From NCBI RefSeq assembly GCF_014644555.1, contig NZ_BMKX01000002.1, positions 496,001 to 560,000 on the forward strand: a stretch of DNA of 64,000 nucleotides, written 5' to 3'. The translations under genes were made by a program, and so were the position numbers. Position 1 is the stretch's first letter. Every line of letters begins with the position of its first letter. The notes beneath the pieces were generated by a model, which had not been told where the DNA came from, ran no database searches, and saw only the letters and a program-made list of their open reading frames with translations. This document shows, piece by piece, positions 17,460 through 27,002 of this stretch. Source of the DNA: Glutamicibacter ardleyensis. Its GTDB lineage: Bacteria; Actinomycetota; Actinomycetes; Actinomycetales; Micrococcaceae.

Positions 17460-18626
17460 TTGACGTCGGTCAAACTCGGCATGCCGGCGGCACCACCGCC
17501 GGTAATTACTCCACGTCGTAAGACTCGTCAGTTTAATGTCGGCAGTGTGGGCATCGGTTCGAACTCGCCCATCAGCGTACAGACGATGACTACCACCAAG
17601 ACTTATGACATCAACGCAACTTTGCAGCAAATCGCTGAGGTGACGGCCGCCGGTTGCGATATCGTGCGCATCGCATGCCCGACCGATAAAGATGCTGAGG
17701 CGTTGCCGATTATTGCGATGAAATCGCAGATCCCGGTCATTGCTGACATCCACTTCCAGCCGAAGTATGTTTTTGCTGCGATCGAGGCTGGCTGCGGAGC
17801 TGTTCGTGTAAACCCAGGCAACATTCGCAAGTTTGATGACCAGGTCAAAGAAATCGCAGCTGCTGCGAAAGATCACGGTACCTCGATCCGTATCGGTGTC
17901 AACGGTGGATCGCTGCACCCGAAACTGCTGAAAAAGTATGGCAAGGCGACCCCAGAAGCATTGGTCGAATCAGCCATTTGGGAAGCTTCCCTCTTTGAAG
18001 AGCATGGGTTCCACGACTTTAAGATTTCGGTCAAGCACAGCGATCCGGTCATCATGGTTCGTGCCTACGAGCTTTTGGCTGAATCTGGAGATTGGCCCTT
18101 GCACCTAGGTGTGACCGAAGCAGGTCCTACCTTCCAAGGAACTATCAAGTCGTCTGTGGCCTTCGGTTCCTTGCTCTCGCGTGGCATTGGTGACACTATT
18201 CGTGTCTCGCTCTCGGCCCCTCCGGTCGAAGAGGTCAAGGTGGGCAACCAAATTCTTGAATCGTTGAACTTGCGTCCCCGTAAGCTCGACATTGTTTCCT
18301 GCCCATCGTGTGGTCGTGCACAGGTCGACGTTTACACGTTGGCTGAAAAGGTCACCGCTGGCCTAGAGGGTATGAAGGCTCCATTGCGCGTTGCAGTGAT
18401 GGGTTGTGTTGTCAACGGCCCAGGCGAGGCTCGTGACGCTGACCTTGGAGTTGCTTCCGGTAACGGTAAGGGACAGATCTTCGTCAAGGGCGAGGTCATC
18501 AAGACCGTCCCCGAAGACCAGATTGTCGAAACTCTCATTGAAGAGGCTAATCGTTTAGCTGAACAGATGGATCTGGACAATGACGAGAATCCTACCTCGG
18601 GTTCTCCCGTGGTCTCCGTCAGCTAG
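17460..18626 (+). CDS. ispG: 4-hydroxy-3-methylbut-2-en-1-yl diphosphate synthase
   Basis: Penultimate MEP-pathway enzyme (GcpE), a [4Fe-4S] enzyme reducing MEcPP to HMBPP. The 388-residue protein has the N-terminal TIM barrel ([40 protein letters not shown]) and the C-terminal cluster domain with Cys281, Cys284 (SCPSCGR) and Cys316, plus the fourth ligand Glu323 in [11 protein letters not shown]. The N-terminal Pro/Ala-rich extension and the acidic tail are typical of actinobacterial forms. The start is TTG at 17460, seven bases after GGAGG. The GNAT gene downstream begins just after or within its end. Pathway partner dxr is upstream in the same block. Confidence 0.96.
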   Translation: MTSVKLGMPAAPPPVITPRRKTRQFNVGSVGIGSNSPISVQTMTTTKTYDINATLQQIAEVTAAGCDIVRIACPTDKDAEALPIIAMKSQIPVIADIHFQPKYVFAAIEAGCGAVRVNPGNIRKFDDQVKEIAAAAKDHGTSIRIGVNGGSLHPKLLKKYGKATPEALVESAIWEASLFEEHGFHDFKISVKHSDPVIMVRAYELLAESGDWPLHLGVTEAGPTFQGTIKSSVAFGSLLSRGIGDTIRVSLSAPPVEEVKVGNQILESLNLRPRKLDIVSCPSCGRAQVDVYTLAEKVTAGLEGMKAPLRVAVMGCVVNGPGEARDADLGVASGNGKGQIFVKGEVIKTVPEDQIVETLIEEANRLAEQMDLDNDENPTSGSPVVSVS

Positions 18627-18651
18627 ACAGAGCCCACCGGGGGAAGTTCGA

Positions 18652-19467
18652 GTGTTGGGCCGCAGGGACACTGCGGCCCTACTCGCATTGCTTGATCAAG
18701 ACCCTGTCGCCAATATCTTTACTCGTTCCCAGCTTGCTCTGCACCGTTCTGCCGTCCCAGATGGGTTCGCGCACTTGCTGGGCATTAACGGCGAGGACGG
18801 GTTGGAATCAGCCTGCTGGGTGGGTGCAAATATTGCGCCTACCGCCATGAGCAATGAACATGCTCGTGCCTACGCCCAATATGCGTTAGACACCAGACAA
18901 CGCTTCGCTTCGGTGTTCGGACCAGCGCAAACCGTCTTGGCTATGCGTGAAGTGCTTGCTACCGGTCCGCAAGATTTTTTTGACGTACGAGAAAATCAAC
19001 CAATGATGAGTATCCGCCGCCGTTCTGAAGCGGTGGCGATACGTTCGCTGCGTGTGGCTACTTTGCAGGACTTTGACCTCGTCTTACCGGCCAGTGCTGC
19101 CATGTTTGAAGAGGAGCTCGGATATTCTCCGTTAGAAAATGGCGGAGGGTACTACCGCAGCCGGGTACGCCAGTTGATTCGTGAAGGCCATACGCTCATC
19201 GACACTGATGAATACGGTGAGATCATCTTCAAAGCGGATCTGGGCACGGTCACCACTGCTGCAGTGCAGATTCAGGGAGTGTGGATCAGTCCCCGATATC
19301 GAGGTCAGGGCATGTCCGCTGGATATATGGCGGCCACGGTTGCTTACGCCCTACGATTTGCTCCAACTGTCAGTCTCTATGTCAACGACTTCAACCAAGC
19401 TGCTATCAGGTCCTACGAACGCGTTGGTTTTGAGCAGGTTGGAACTTTTGCAACCATCCTCTTCTAG
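18652..19467 (+). CDS. GNAT family N-acetyltransferase with DUF4081 N-terminal domain
   Basis: A two-part protein: an N-terminal DUF4081-type domain (RVLGRRDTAALLALLDQDPVANIF) and a C-terminal GNAT fold with QGVWISPRYRGQGMSAGYMA as the acetyl-CoA loop and LYVNDFNQAAIRSYERVGFE at the end. This architecture is actinobacterial and is regularly found right after ispG, before proS. I choose GTG 18652 because GGGGGAAG lies seven bases before it; the ATG at 18580 would give a 295-residue form overlapping ispG by 47 bases and has no good ribosome site. Substrate is unknown. Confidence 0.86.
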   Translation: MLGRRDTAALLALLDQDPVANIFTRSQLALHRSAVPDGFAHLLGINGEDGLESACWVGANIAPTAMSNEHARAYAQYALDTRQRFASVFGPAQTVLAMREVLATGPQDFFDVRENQPMMSIRRRSEAVAIRSLRVATLQDFDLVLPASAAMFEEELGYSPLENGGGYYRSRVRQLIREGHTLIDTDEYGEIIFKADLGTVTTAAVQIQGVWISPRYRGQGMSAGYMAATVAYALRFAPTVSLYVNDFNQAAIRSYERVGFEQVGTFATILF

Positions 19468-19555
19468 CCCCTAAATACGGCCTTCTGTCACCTTCTATGG
19501 TCACAATCCACGATGAGTAGGCTCCCGTCTTCTAGACTCGAGGACAGTAACTATC

Positions 19556-20257
19556 GTGACGGGAAATTCTGTGGCTCTAGCCAGACGCACCAAACTCTAC
19601 TTTGTCTCGGGGCTTTGCCTCGCCGGACTGTTCCTTAGCGGATGCAGCACACCGGCTGAACCGACCGAAGAAACTTCCGGCACCGCTTTGCAAATCAACG
19701 CAGACGAACTTGAAAGTCATTTGAAGGAATTCGTCAAAGATGATTCGAGGGCAGAGGTCATTTCTGACGCGAAATTGCGGAAGAGTATCCCAGAGGCCCA
19801 AGCATGGATTGAGGGGTTGAGCGTATCGCCGAGTAAGTGCGGTGTGACCTTTGCTGCCCCGGTTACCGAACAGCTAGCAAATTCAAAAATGGCAGCGGTA
19901 CAGTTTGATGACCGTTATCTGACGGTCGCCGTCTACCAAGAAGTCCAAGCACTAAAAAACCAGTGGGAAAGCGAATCGAAAGCTAGTGGTGAATGCGCTA
20001 GATACTCGGTGACCATTGATGGAAAAACACGTGCTTATCATTTGGCGAAACAGTCTTTGAAGACCAAAGCCGAGTTAAACGACGCATATGTGGTTACTAG
20101 CAGTGACGGATCGACGACGCAACAGCAGCTGGTAATCCGTGCCGCTCGTGGCAACGTCATGATTGGTTTCCAGCAGGAAACCTCGGCGAAACAGACTCAA
20201 GAACAACTTCAACATGGCGCAGAACGTATAGACGCGCTGTTTGAGCAACTCGAATAG
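19556..20257 (+). CDS. Secreted lipoprotein of unknown function (family member 1)
   Basis: A 233-residue lipoprotein: basic N-terminus, hydrophobic stretch and lipobox FLSGC with Cys30, then a Thr/Glu-rich linker and a globular domain. Two cysteines (SPSKCGV and GECARYS) probably form a disulfide outside the membrane. The layout (linker, amphipathic segment, first Cys, central strand region, second Cys, C-terminal helix) matches that of the next gene and of the pseudogene after it, though sequence identity is low. It vaguely recalls the PknH-type extracellular sensor fold, an impression I cannot test. GTG 19556 or GTG 19571 may start. I do not recognise a function. Confidence 0.72.
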   Translation: MTGNSVALARRTKLYFVSGLCLAGLFLSGCSTPAEPTEETSGTALQINADELESHLKEFVKDDSRAEVISDAKLRKSIPEAQAWIEGLSVSPSKCGVTFAAPVTEQLANSKMAAVQFDDRYLTVAVYQEVQALKNQWESESKASGECARYSVTIDGKTRAYHLAKQSLKTKAELNDAYVVTSSDGSTTQQQLVIRAARGNVMIGFQQETSAKQTQEQLQHGAERIDALFEQLE

Positions 20258-20329
20258 CCTTTTATTGGCTTCACAAAATCTTGTACTTCCAGCCCGGCTG
20301 TAGCCCGTGGCACATTCTAAGGATGACCA

Positions 20330-21064
20330 ATGACTAAACGTTCCCTATGGATACTTCCTCTGGCCGCGATGCTGGCCCTGAGCGGTTGTTCCTCAAGCGG
20401 TGGGGACGATGCGGCATCCTCCGCGCCGAGCTCCCAGCCGTCGCAGCAACAAGAGTCGAAGTCAGGTAAGACGCTGTCAGCAGACCAGGTTAAGAACGTG
20501 GTCACTAAGTTGGTGGGGGATGACTCTTCAGCCCAGATCTTGAACAACGAGGTGATGAAACCCCAGTTGGAACAGGCTAAGAGCATGTCTGGTGCGAGCG
20601 GAATCAAACCTGAAAAATGTGCCAAAGAGCAGGAAAAATATAGCGTCACCGACCTGACGGGGACTGTAGCGGCTTCAGCCACAGTCCAAGGTGACGCTAC
20701 CGGTAAAGTAATCCAGATTTTCTCGATTACGGATGACGCGACGCGTGCAAAGATCTCAGAGGCCTTAAAGTTGCCTAATATAGATGGCTGCGAAACTATC
20801 ACGGTGAGTGTTTCTGGGCAGGATGTCAACGCAGTCAGGCAGATCCTGAAGCTTGATTCCACTGCGAATCAGTCGCTGACCATGGCTACGCAAATGAAAG
20901 TCGGGGCAGATCAGCACTTGAATTCCGTCGCGGTTCAAGCCCTCGAAGGAAACAACTTCGTACTGGTGACTTTTTCTAGCGGTACTGTGGAAGCGCCATT
21001 ACTTGCCGGTGAAGCTATGCAGCTAGCGGATCAAGCATTTGAGGAAATCAAAGCACTGCAGTAA
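20330..21064 (+). CDS. Secreted lipoprotein of unknown function (family member 2)
   Basis: A 244-residue lipoprotein with a short signal peptide, lipobox LSGC (Cys20) and a Ser/Gln-rich tether of about 30 residues. The domain begins LSADQVKNVVTKLVGDDSSA and has a pair of cysteines (PEKCAKEQ, DGCETITV). Its clearest relative in the window is the pseudogene at 21356-22088: the starts (RSLW-LPLA), LEQAK segment, Cys spacing and C-terminal helix align and total length would be equal. ATG 20330 is preceded by AAGGA. Tandem paralogous lipoproteins suggest local duplication. Function unknown. Confidence 0.78.
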   Translation: MTKRSLWILPLAAMLALSGCSSSGGDDAASSAPSSQPSQQQESKSGKTLSADQVKNVVTKLVGDDSSAQILNNEVMKPQLEQAKSMSGASGIKPEKCAKEQEKYSVTDLTGTVAASATVQGDATGKVIQIFSITDDATRAKISEALKLPNIDGCETITVSVSGQDVNAVRQILKLDSTANQSLTMATQMKVGADQHLNSVAVQALEGNNFVLVTFSSGTVEAPLLAGEAMQLADQAFEEIKALQ

Positions 21065-21355
21065 ATGCGAAGTGCATCTTTATTTCTAACCTATGTCCAT
21101 ATACGGAAATTGAGCCAGTAACTCGGGATACGGTGTGGAGCATGAAAAATTACTTTGGGTGCTCCTGCGTGGGCAGTGCGCATTTTCGGATTCCTCAAGC
21201 AAGTTCCAGAGCTTTTTGCGTGAAGCGTTGTCGTTGTAGTGAAGTGAAGCGTTTGACGAAATCAAATTGGTGCAATAAACCCACGAATGTCTTTTATTTC
21301 TAACCAATATTCAAATACAGTGGAACCGAAAGCTACTCGACGTGAGGATTGAATC

Positions 21356-22088
21356 ATGAAAAACGCTCATTGTGGTTACTTCCACTTGCCGGCGCGCTCG
21401 CTCTAGCGGGTTGTTCCGATGCGGGCACCGATGCTCCCGCAGCCTCGGGCGATGCACAGCCTACACAAGAAGCTGTAGCAGCAGAACCTTTGAACGCGGC
21501 TGCAGTCAAGACGATTGTCGAAAAACTTGTGGCTGACAAATCCGGCGCACAGGTCATTGATAGTGCCGCGATCGCTGAGTCTCTCCCCAGGCCAAAAAAA
21601 TGATCGAGAGCATGAAGATCGAACCAGCTGAATGCGCCGATTTAGTTGTTCAGCAGAGTTCTCAAGATATCACGGGCATTAACATGGCCACGGCCATCGT
21701 TGCCGGCGAAAAGCCTGGCGAATCAACCAGCTACAGCGTTGCATCCTACGAGGATGACGCTAAGCTGGCGACGGACAAGAAAGCAGCGGAAACTAAGGAT
21801 CTGCAGGGGTGCGATAAGTTCTCTATGGAGATGCAGGGTATGAAGTTGAACGCCTCAGCCGAAATTCTCGAGGCTACTTCGGATGCGGAACTGACTGTCG
21901 CCACCAAGTCGAATATTTCCATGGATGGCTAGGAGGTTCCCATGGGCAGCCTCACGCTACAGGGCTTCGTTGGCCCGAACATGGTTTCTGTTGCCTACTC
22001 GGGCGAGGTCGATGACGAGCAAACTAAGCTAGATGAACTCACCAAAGAATTGAACGTCGCTGTTGCCGAGCTGAAGAAGACTCAGTAG
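21356..22088 (+). pseudogene. Frameshifted lipoprotein paralogue (family member 3)
   Basis: Remnant of a third lipoprotein gene. A GAGGA ribosome site lies eight bases before ATG 21356, but the codons that follow are out of frame with the signal peptide (RSLWLLPLAGALALAGC); one added A in the A5 run at 21359-21363 restores it. A second break is at the C4 run 21585-21588: one added C would join ESLPQAKK directly to MIESMKIEPAEC, matching LEQAKSMSG of the intact neighbour. Third, TAG at 21930-21932 interrupts a frame that otherwise continues 51 codons to TAG 22086-22088. Repaired, the product would be about 244 residues, equal to member 2. Separate short frames (TTG 21349-21603; 21600-21932) are its fragments. 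Confidence 0.8.
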
Positions 22089-22105
22089 CTAGATTTGTTT
22101 TCATG

Positions 22106-22146
22106 AATGCCGCGTGTGCCCGCTGAAGGGTTCAGGCGGCATTTTG
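22106..22146 (+). terminator. Hairpin after lipoprotein pseudogene
   Basis: AATGCCGC / GCGGCATT stem with a 22-base partly paired interior, followed by TTG. The right arm reads GGCATTTTG, a moderate intrinsic terminator. Confidence 0.6.
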
Positions 22147-23147
22147 ATCAGCGGAGAACAAAATAGTTAGTTGAAAGCATCGGTTGCCTCACAAAATCCG
22201 GGCTGCAGAACGTAAGTTAGAGAAAATCTTTCGCGTCCAATGCGTTGCGTGGCATTCTCAATAAGTGGATGTGAACCGCTGCCATTCCGAAGTGACGTAT
22301 CAAGCAGCGCTCACTGCCGGTGAAGATCCTCCAGTAAAGCGAGAGGTCTCAAAGCCCTGCATCAGCGGTGGGCAGAAGGAACACGGATTCCCTGAGTAGC
22401 TCGTGCGGTAGTCGCATGTTCTTGGGGATGCGCCGGGTCGCAGAGCGACGACATTGTTCTTCGGCACTACTGGAAATATTTGGGCTTGCAACTCAAGGCT
22501 AGATGCAAGGGGACATCCACCCCGGTATTTGCGCTCGACAAGACGTACTACCGATCCCGAGTTCTGCTTCCTTACACTTTCTCCGGACCCGCTGTGTATG
22601 TGCTGAATTCGCACTAAGGGTCTTTATCCTGAAATTCATTTGAAATACAGTGGTCTGAATGCTGTTTTCCGAATCAATTGAATATGTCGCCAACGTAGGG
22701 CTATCTGAACGGGTTGGAATCCCTCGTCAAGGGTAGTGAAAGCTTAGGCAAACTAAAATAGCCGAAAGTAGTTTTCCCAGGAATTAGGGCTGTTGAATTC
22801 CTCTCACCCAATGACTCCGGGATTTTGTCGTCCGAGCACCGAAGTCCCCTCAGGCGCACACCGAAAAGTGACCGAAGAAACGCTAAAACAGGTTCTAGTA
22901 GCAAGGATCAAGAAGATGGAACCGAAGAACGAGGTTACTGGCATGTAGGAAACGGCCCGGCCGAGGTCTTTTATAGGCCGCTGTCGGCGAAACCCGATCT
23001 CGTGTATCCCTTGAATTTATTGGCAAGTGGCGGGAAGCGGTAGGATTGAAGATGGTCGAGATTATGGCCGAAACCCATTTGATTTTGCATAGCTGGTCGG
23101 CACCCGAAAACGCCTCGGGAGTTGACGGACGGAAAAGGACGCCCCGC
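22147..23147. other. One-kilobase gene-free region upstream of proS
   Basis: I find no supported gene here. Short open frames on both strands (for instance 22300-22614 minus and 22825-23043 plus) lack ribosome sites and recognisable sequence. AAATACAGTGG at 22643-22653 repeats a sequence found 32 bases before the lipoprotein pseudogene (21313-21323), so a decayed further copy of that family or its promoter is possible. The last 100 bases are open in frame with proS but are not needed by it. Confidence 0.45.
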
Positions 23148-24935
23148 GTGGTTTTGAAGCTCTCCACCCTGTTCCTGCGCACCTTGCGCGAAGATCCCGT
23201 TGAAGCAGAAGTAGACAGCCATAAGCTGCTAGTTCGTGCCGGGTACATTCGCCGCGCAGCACCGGGCATTTACACCTGGCTGCCACTGGGCTTGAAGGTG
23301 CTTGCTCGGGTAGAGGCCATTGTTCGAGAAGAAATGAACGCCATTGGCGCCCAAGAAGTTCACTTCCCGGCATTGTTACCTCGTGAACCTTATGAGCAGA
23401 CCGGTCGCTGGACTGAATACGGCGAAGGCCTGTTCCGTCTGAAGGACCGCAAGGGAGCCGATTACCTACTGGCTCCGACCCATGAGGAAATGTTCACTTT
23501 GTTGGTCAAGGACTTGTACTCCTCCTACAAGGACCTTCCGGCGTACCTGTACCAGATTCAGAATAAGTACCGTGATGAAGCTCGTCCACGTGCGGGTCTG
23601 TTGCGTGGTCGCGAATTCATCATGAAGGATTCTTACTCCTTCAACATTGATGATGAGGGCCTGGACGAAGCTTATGCTGCGCACCGAGGCGCCTACGTCC
23701 GAATCTTTGAACGTTTGGGCCTTGAAGTTGTTCCTGTGTTCGCGCAGGCCGGTGCCATGGGTGGGTCCAAGTCTGAAGAATTCCTGCACCCAACTGCTGT
23801 TGGTGAAGATACCTTCGTGCGTTCGCCAGGCGGTTATGCCGCGAACGTCGAAGCAGTGACCACGGTGGTTCCGGAAGCAATTGATTTCGGCGATGCCGCG
23901 GCCTTCGAAGTACTGGACACCCCGGATACGCCAACCATTGAGTCCTTGGTCGAGGCGGCTAACCAGCTGCGCCCGCGCGCCGAAGGCCAATGGACCGCAG
24001 CTGACACCCTGAAAAACGTTGTTGTCGCTGTCATTGATCCAGAAGGCAACCGTCACGTGGTTGTTATCGGTATCCCAGGTGACCGTCAGGTCGACTTGAA
24101 GCGAGCCGAAGCAACCATCGGCCTTGCGTTGCAGATCAATGGTGAAGTAGCTGTCGAAGCTGCTAACGCCGAAGACCTTGCCAAGCACCCGGAACTGATC
24201 GCGGGCTACATTGGCCCAGGCAACGGACTAGATCAGCAGGTACTTGGTACCGAAGCTTCCAGTGGGATCATCTACCTAGTAGATCCGCGCATTGTTTCCG
24301 GCTCCAGCTGGATTACCGGCGCCAATGAAAAGGGCAAGCACGTCTTCGGACTGGTGGCTGAACGTGATTTCTCCTTTGACGGCACCATCGAGTCAGTCAA
24401 GGTCCGCGAAGGCGACCCAGCACCGGATGGTTCCGGACCGCTACGTACCGAACGCGGTATCGAAATGGGACATATCTTCCAGCTCGGCCGTAAGTATGCT
24501 GCGTCGCTGGACCTGAAGGTACTGGACAAGAACGGCAAACTTTCCGTAGTGACCATGGGTTCCTATGGAATCGGTGTCACCCGTGCGGTGGCGGCGCTGG
24601 CCGAGGCTTATCATGATGAGAATGGCCTGGCCTGGCCTAAGCAGGTTGCTCCGGCGGACATCCACATTGTGGTGACAGGTAAGGGTGAAGAGCTTTTGGC
24701 AGCAGCCGACAACCTTGCCAAGGAATTCGAAGCTAAGGGCATGGAGGTCATCTTTGATGACCGCCCGAAGGTCTCCGCTGGTGTGAAGTTCTCCGATGCA
24801 GAGCTCATCGGCGTGCCAACCATCGTGGTGGTTGGCCGCGGACTTGCCGACGGAGTTGTTGAGGTCAAGGACCGTGCGACCGGCGAACGCCGCGACGTGG
24901 CACTGGCCGATGTCGTGGAGGAATTGACCGCTTAA
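23148..24935 (+). CDS. proS: Prolyl-tRNA synthetase
   Basis: Class II aminoacyl-tRNA synthetase that charges tRNA-Pro, bacterial type with an editing insertion. The 595-residue product starts with [19 protein letters not shown]; motif 1 lies around [17 protein letters not shown], motif 2 at [20 protein letters not shown], and motif 3 at [19 protein letters not shown], with the INS editing domain between motifs 2 and 3 and the anticodon-binding domain at the end. I place the start at GTG 23148, which has AAAAGGA eight bases upstream and matches the conserved N-terminus; an in-frame ATG at 23046 would add 34 unrelated residues. The gene lies in its usual actinobacterial neighbourhood between ispG and rimP. 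Confidence 0.96.
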   Translation: MVLKLSTLFLRTLREDPVEAEVDSHKLLVRAGYIRRAAPGIYTWLPLGLKVLARVEAIVREEMNAIGAQEVHFPALLPREPYEQTGRWTEYGEGLFRLKDRKGADYLLAPTHEEMFTLLVKDLYSSYKDLPAYLYQIQNKYRDEARPRAGLLRGREFIMKDSYSFNIDDEGLDEAYAAHRGAYVRIFERLGLEVVPVFAQAGAMGGSKSEEFLHPTAVGEDTFVRSPGGYAANVEAVTTVVPEAIDFGDAAAFEVLDTPDTPTIESLVEAANQLRPRAEGQWTAADTLKNVVVAVIDPEGNRHVVVIGIPGDRQVDLKRAEATIGLALQINGEVAVEAANAEDLAKHPELIAGYIGPGNGLDQQVLGTEASSGIIYLVDPRIVSGSSWITGANEKGKHVFGLVAERDFSFDGTIESVKVREGDPAPDGSGPLRTERGIEMGHIFQLGRKYAASLDLKVLDKNGKLSVVTMGSYGIGVTRAVAALAEAYHDENGLAWPKQVAPADIHIVVTGKGEELLAAADNLAKEFEAKGMEVIFDDRPKVSAGVKFSDAELIGVPTIVVVGRGLADGVVEVKDRATGERRDVALADVVEELTA

Positions 24936-24960
24936 TACCGGTGCGTTTCACCAGTAGTAA

Positions 24961-25788
24961 ATGAATAGAGGTAGCAGCGCGGTGCCGGAGATTCTTTCTT
25001 TTTTGTCACTTGACGGTCTTGAATTCACTTGGACGTCGCTGATCCTGCTTTTACTTGCAGGATTCGCGGCGGGCTGGATTGATGCGGTTGTCGGTGGTGG
25101 AGGATTGATCCAGTTGCCCGCGCTGCTGCTTTTTCCCGGAATGAGCCCTGTGCAGGCCTTGGCTACCAATAAGCTGGGCTCAATTTTTGGCACAACAACC
25201 AGTGCCATTACCTATTACCGGCGAACTAGTCCGGATCTAAAGACCGCCATTCCCATGGCGTTGATGGCGATGCTTGGTGCTTTCGGGGGAGCAGCCATTG
25301 CGACGGTCCTTCCAGAACGGTGGATCCAGCCGATTATTATTGCCGCTCTGGTCGCGGTGTTGGCCTTTACAATTTTTAAACCTGCGGCCGGAGAGCTAAG
25401 CAAACTACGGTATCAAGGCAGCGGTCATTACCTACGCGCAATTCTGATCGGTCTGATTATTGGTGGTTATGACGGAATGATTGGACCGGGCACCGGATCG
25501 TTCCTGATCATCGCCATGGTCACGGTGCTCGGCTACAACTTCTTGCAGTCTTCGGCCAAAGCAAAAATCGTCAACCTTGCCACCAACTTTGGTGCGCTGG
25601 TTTTATTCATCCCCGCCGGGCACGTAGTTTTTGGCCTCGGTTTGGCTCTGGGCGTGATGAACATGGCCGGCGGCTACCTCGGCGCTCGCATGGCAATATC
25701 CAAGGGCAGCAAGTTCATTCGGATCATCTTCGTGATCGTCGTTTGCGCATTGATAATCAAACTCGGTTCCGACATGTTATTCGCCTAA
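24961..25788 (+). CDS. TSUP family (TauE/SafE-like) membrane transporter
   Basis: A 275-residue integral membrane protein with about eight hydrophobic helices in two repeats. Family landmarks are visible: AGWIDAVVGGGGLIQLPALL in the first repeat and GGYDGMIGPGTGSFL in the second. TSUP proteins export or import sulfite, sulfoacetate and related organic anions; here the substrate is unknown because no sulfur gene is adjacent. ATG 24961 is the first start; GTG 24982 has the better-placed AGAGG ribosome site and would remove seven residues. It follows proS by 25 bases and may be co-transcribed with it. Confidence 0.9.
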   Translation: MNRGSSAVPEILSFLSLDGLEFTWTSLILLLLAGFAAGWIDAVVGGGGLIQLPALLLFPGMSPVQALATNKLGSIFGTTTSAITYYRRTSPDLKTAIPMALMAMLGAFGGAAIATVLPERWIQPIIIAALVAVLAFTIFKPAAGELSKLRYQGSGHYLRAILIGLIIGGYDGMIGPGTGSFLIIAMVTVLGYNFLQSSAKAKIVNLATNFGALVLFIPAGHVVFGLGLALGVMNMAGGYLGARMAISKGSKFIRIIFVIVVCALIIKLGSDMLFA

Positions 25789-26249
25789 TCGAGGTCAAGC
25801 ACCTCGCAGTCAGGTGCGCATCACTGAGTGGGCAGCTTCGGACGTGGAATCCTTAGGCATAAATGCCTCTCAGCACTTTGCATGAACACCGAAACCGCTC
25901 GGCCGCTTAACCAAAAATTGTCGGTTCGCTTAAAAGCGAACCGACAATCTCTAGAGGCAATGTCCCCATATTGCCTTACCTAGAATCAACATCAATCAGC
26001 TCTGGCCCATCCCCATAGGCCGGTGCGGCTTGAAGAGTCGAATCGGTTGTATTGCCACAACCAATCTTTCTCCCTCCTTGCAGGTGCCCGCGAAAGCTGA
26101 ACGTCTTCTAGGACGTTTTTTGGTAACAACAGTTCCCGCTGTGCCAGAGAAATCCCTACTTCGAGCGGATCAACCTGACGTTCACTTAAGAATCTCAAAA
26201 TTATGGATCGGCCGCGTCATACCAGCACGGTATCTTTCACGGGTAACAC
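25789..26249. other. Intergenic region between TSUP and response regulator genes
   Basis: About 460 bases. Contains the hairpin at 25917-25948 and a 68-codon minus-strand frame (25992-26198, TTG start, no ribosome site, no recognisable motif) that I do not accept as a gene. If the hairpin ends the regulator message, the 3' untranslated part would be about 300 bases. Confidence 0.45.
25917..25948 (-). terminator. Intrinsic terminator, minus strand
   Basis: Inverted repeat ATTGTCGGTTCGCTT / AAGCGAACCGACAAT with a tiny loop. Read on the minus strand the stem is followed by TTTTTGG, so it best fits the end of the two-component operon; it could also stop the plus-strand TSUP transcript. Confidence 0.75.
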
Positions 26250-27002
26250 TCAGCTTCGTTTCGGCACGGGGTCATTTGGCAGGGAAAAACCTGAACGATA
26301 GGCCAACGCGACCGCCGACGCTCGATCCCGTGAACCGGTTTTGAAAAGAATCCGGGCAACATGTGTTTTCACCGTTGCTTCACTGAGGACCAGCAAGTCC
26401 CGGATTTCGTGGTTGGACATTCCCGCGGCGACTAACCGCAGAACTTCCTGTTCGCGTCGGGTCAATAAAGTTGAGACATCGGGTAGGTCCGTGGAGCTTG
26501 CCCGAATTCGGTTGACGAGCCGGGTTGCGGCCGTGGCATCCAGCCAGGTTTCGCCAGCTGCCACACGCCGAATCGCGATGGAAATTTCGGTAGGCAAGGC
26601 ATGTTTGAGCAGATATCCGCTGGCCCCTGCCTGCAAGGCTTGAGCTACAATTTCTTCGTCGTCAAAGGTAGTCATGATCAGTACCCGGACCAGATGATCC
26701 CGGGACTCACGTGTTTCTTGAACAAGTCTCCTCGTCGCTTCGACGCCGTCAATGCCAGGCATGCGGACATCCATGAGCACAACATCGACGGCGTATTCAC
26801 GAGCCATTGACAGTGCTTCGATACCCGATCCAGCCTCAGCAACAACTTCAACGTCTGGCTCTGCCGAAAGCAGCATGGAAATCCCGGCTCTGACCATGTG
26901 TTGATCGTCTACGATGAGCACTCGCGTTTTCGTCTTGAGCTGCGCAGGAAGAATTGAGGAATTTTCGGTATTCACTTCGTTAACTCGCCTTTCACCCTGC
27001 AT
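26250..27002 (-). CDS. Two-component response regulator, NarL/LuxR type
   Basis: A 250-residue DNA-binding regulator. The receiver domain starts at about residue 26 (TRVLIVDDQHMVRAG) with the acidic pair in VDD, phosphoacceptor Asp78 in VVLMDVRMPG and Lys in YLLKHALP. The LuxR-type HTH occupies roughly 185-245 (LTRREQEVLRLVAAGMSNHEI, then EATVKTHVARIL). ATG 27002 overlaps the kinase stop by 11 bases; GTG 26975 has the better AAAGGCGAG ribosome site and would drop nine residues. It is coupled to the histidine kinase gene upstream. Target genes and signal are unknown; the TSUP gene next door is convergent and has no shared promoter. Confidence 0.93.
   Translation of the reverse strand: MQGERRVNEVNTENSSILPAQLKTKTRVLIVDDQHMVRAGISMLLSAEPDVEVVAEAGSGIEALSMAREYAVDVVLMDVRMPGIDGVEATRRLVQETRESRDHLVRVLIMTTFDDEEIVAQALQAGASGYLLKHALPTEISIAIRRVAAGETWLDATAATRLVNRIRASSTDLPDVSTLLTRREQEVLRLVAAGMSNHEIRDLLVLSEATVKTHVARILFKTGSRDRASAVALAYRSGFSLPNDPVPKRS

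Noticed and set aside
22300-22614. 104-codon minus-strand frame in the gene-free region before proS
   Set aside because: No ribosome site, low-complexity composition, no recognisable domain.
23046-23147. N-terminal extension of proS
   Set aside because: In frame, but GTG 23148 has the ribosome site and matches the conserved beginning of prolyl-tRNA synthetases.
25992-26198. 68-codon minus-strand frame downstream of the response regulator
   Set aside because: TTG start without ribosome site and no motif; kept only as part of a possible long 3' untranslated region.
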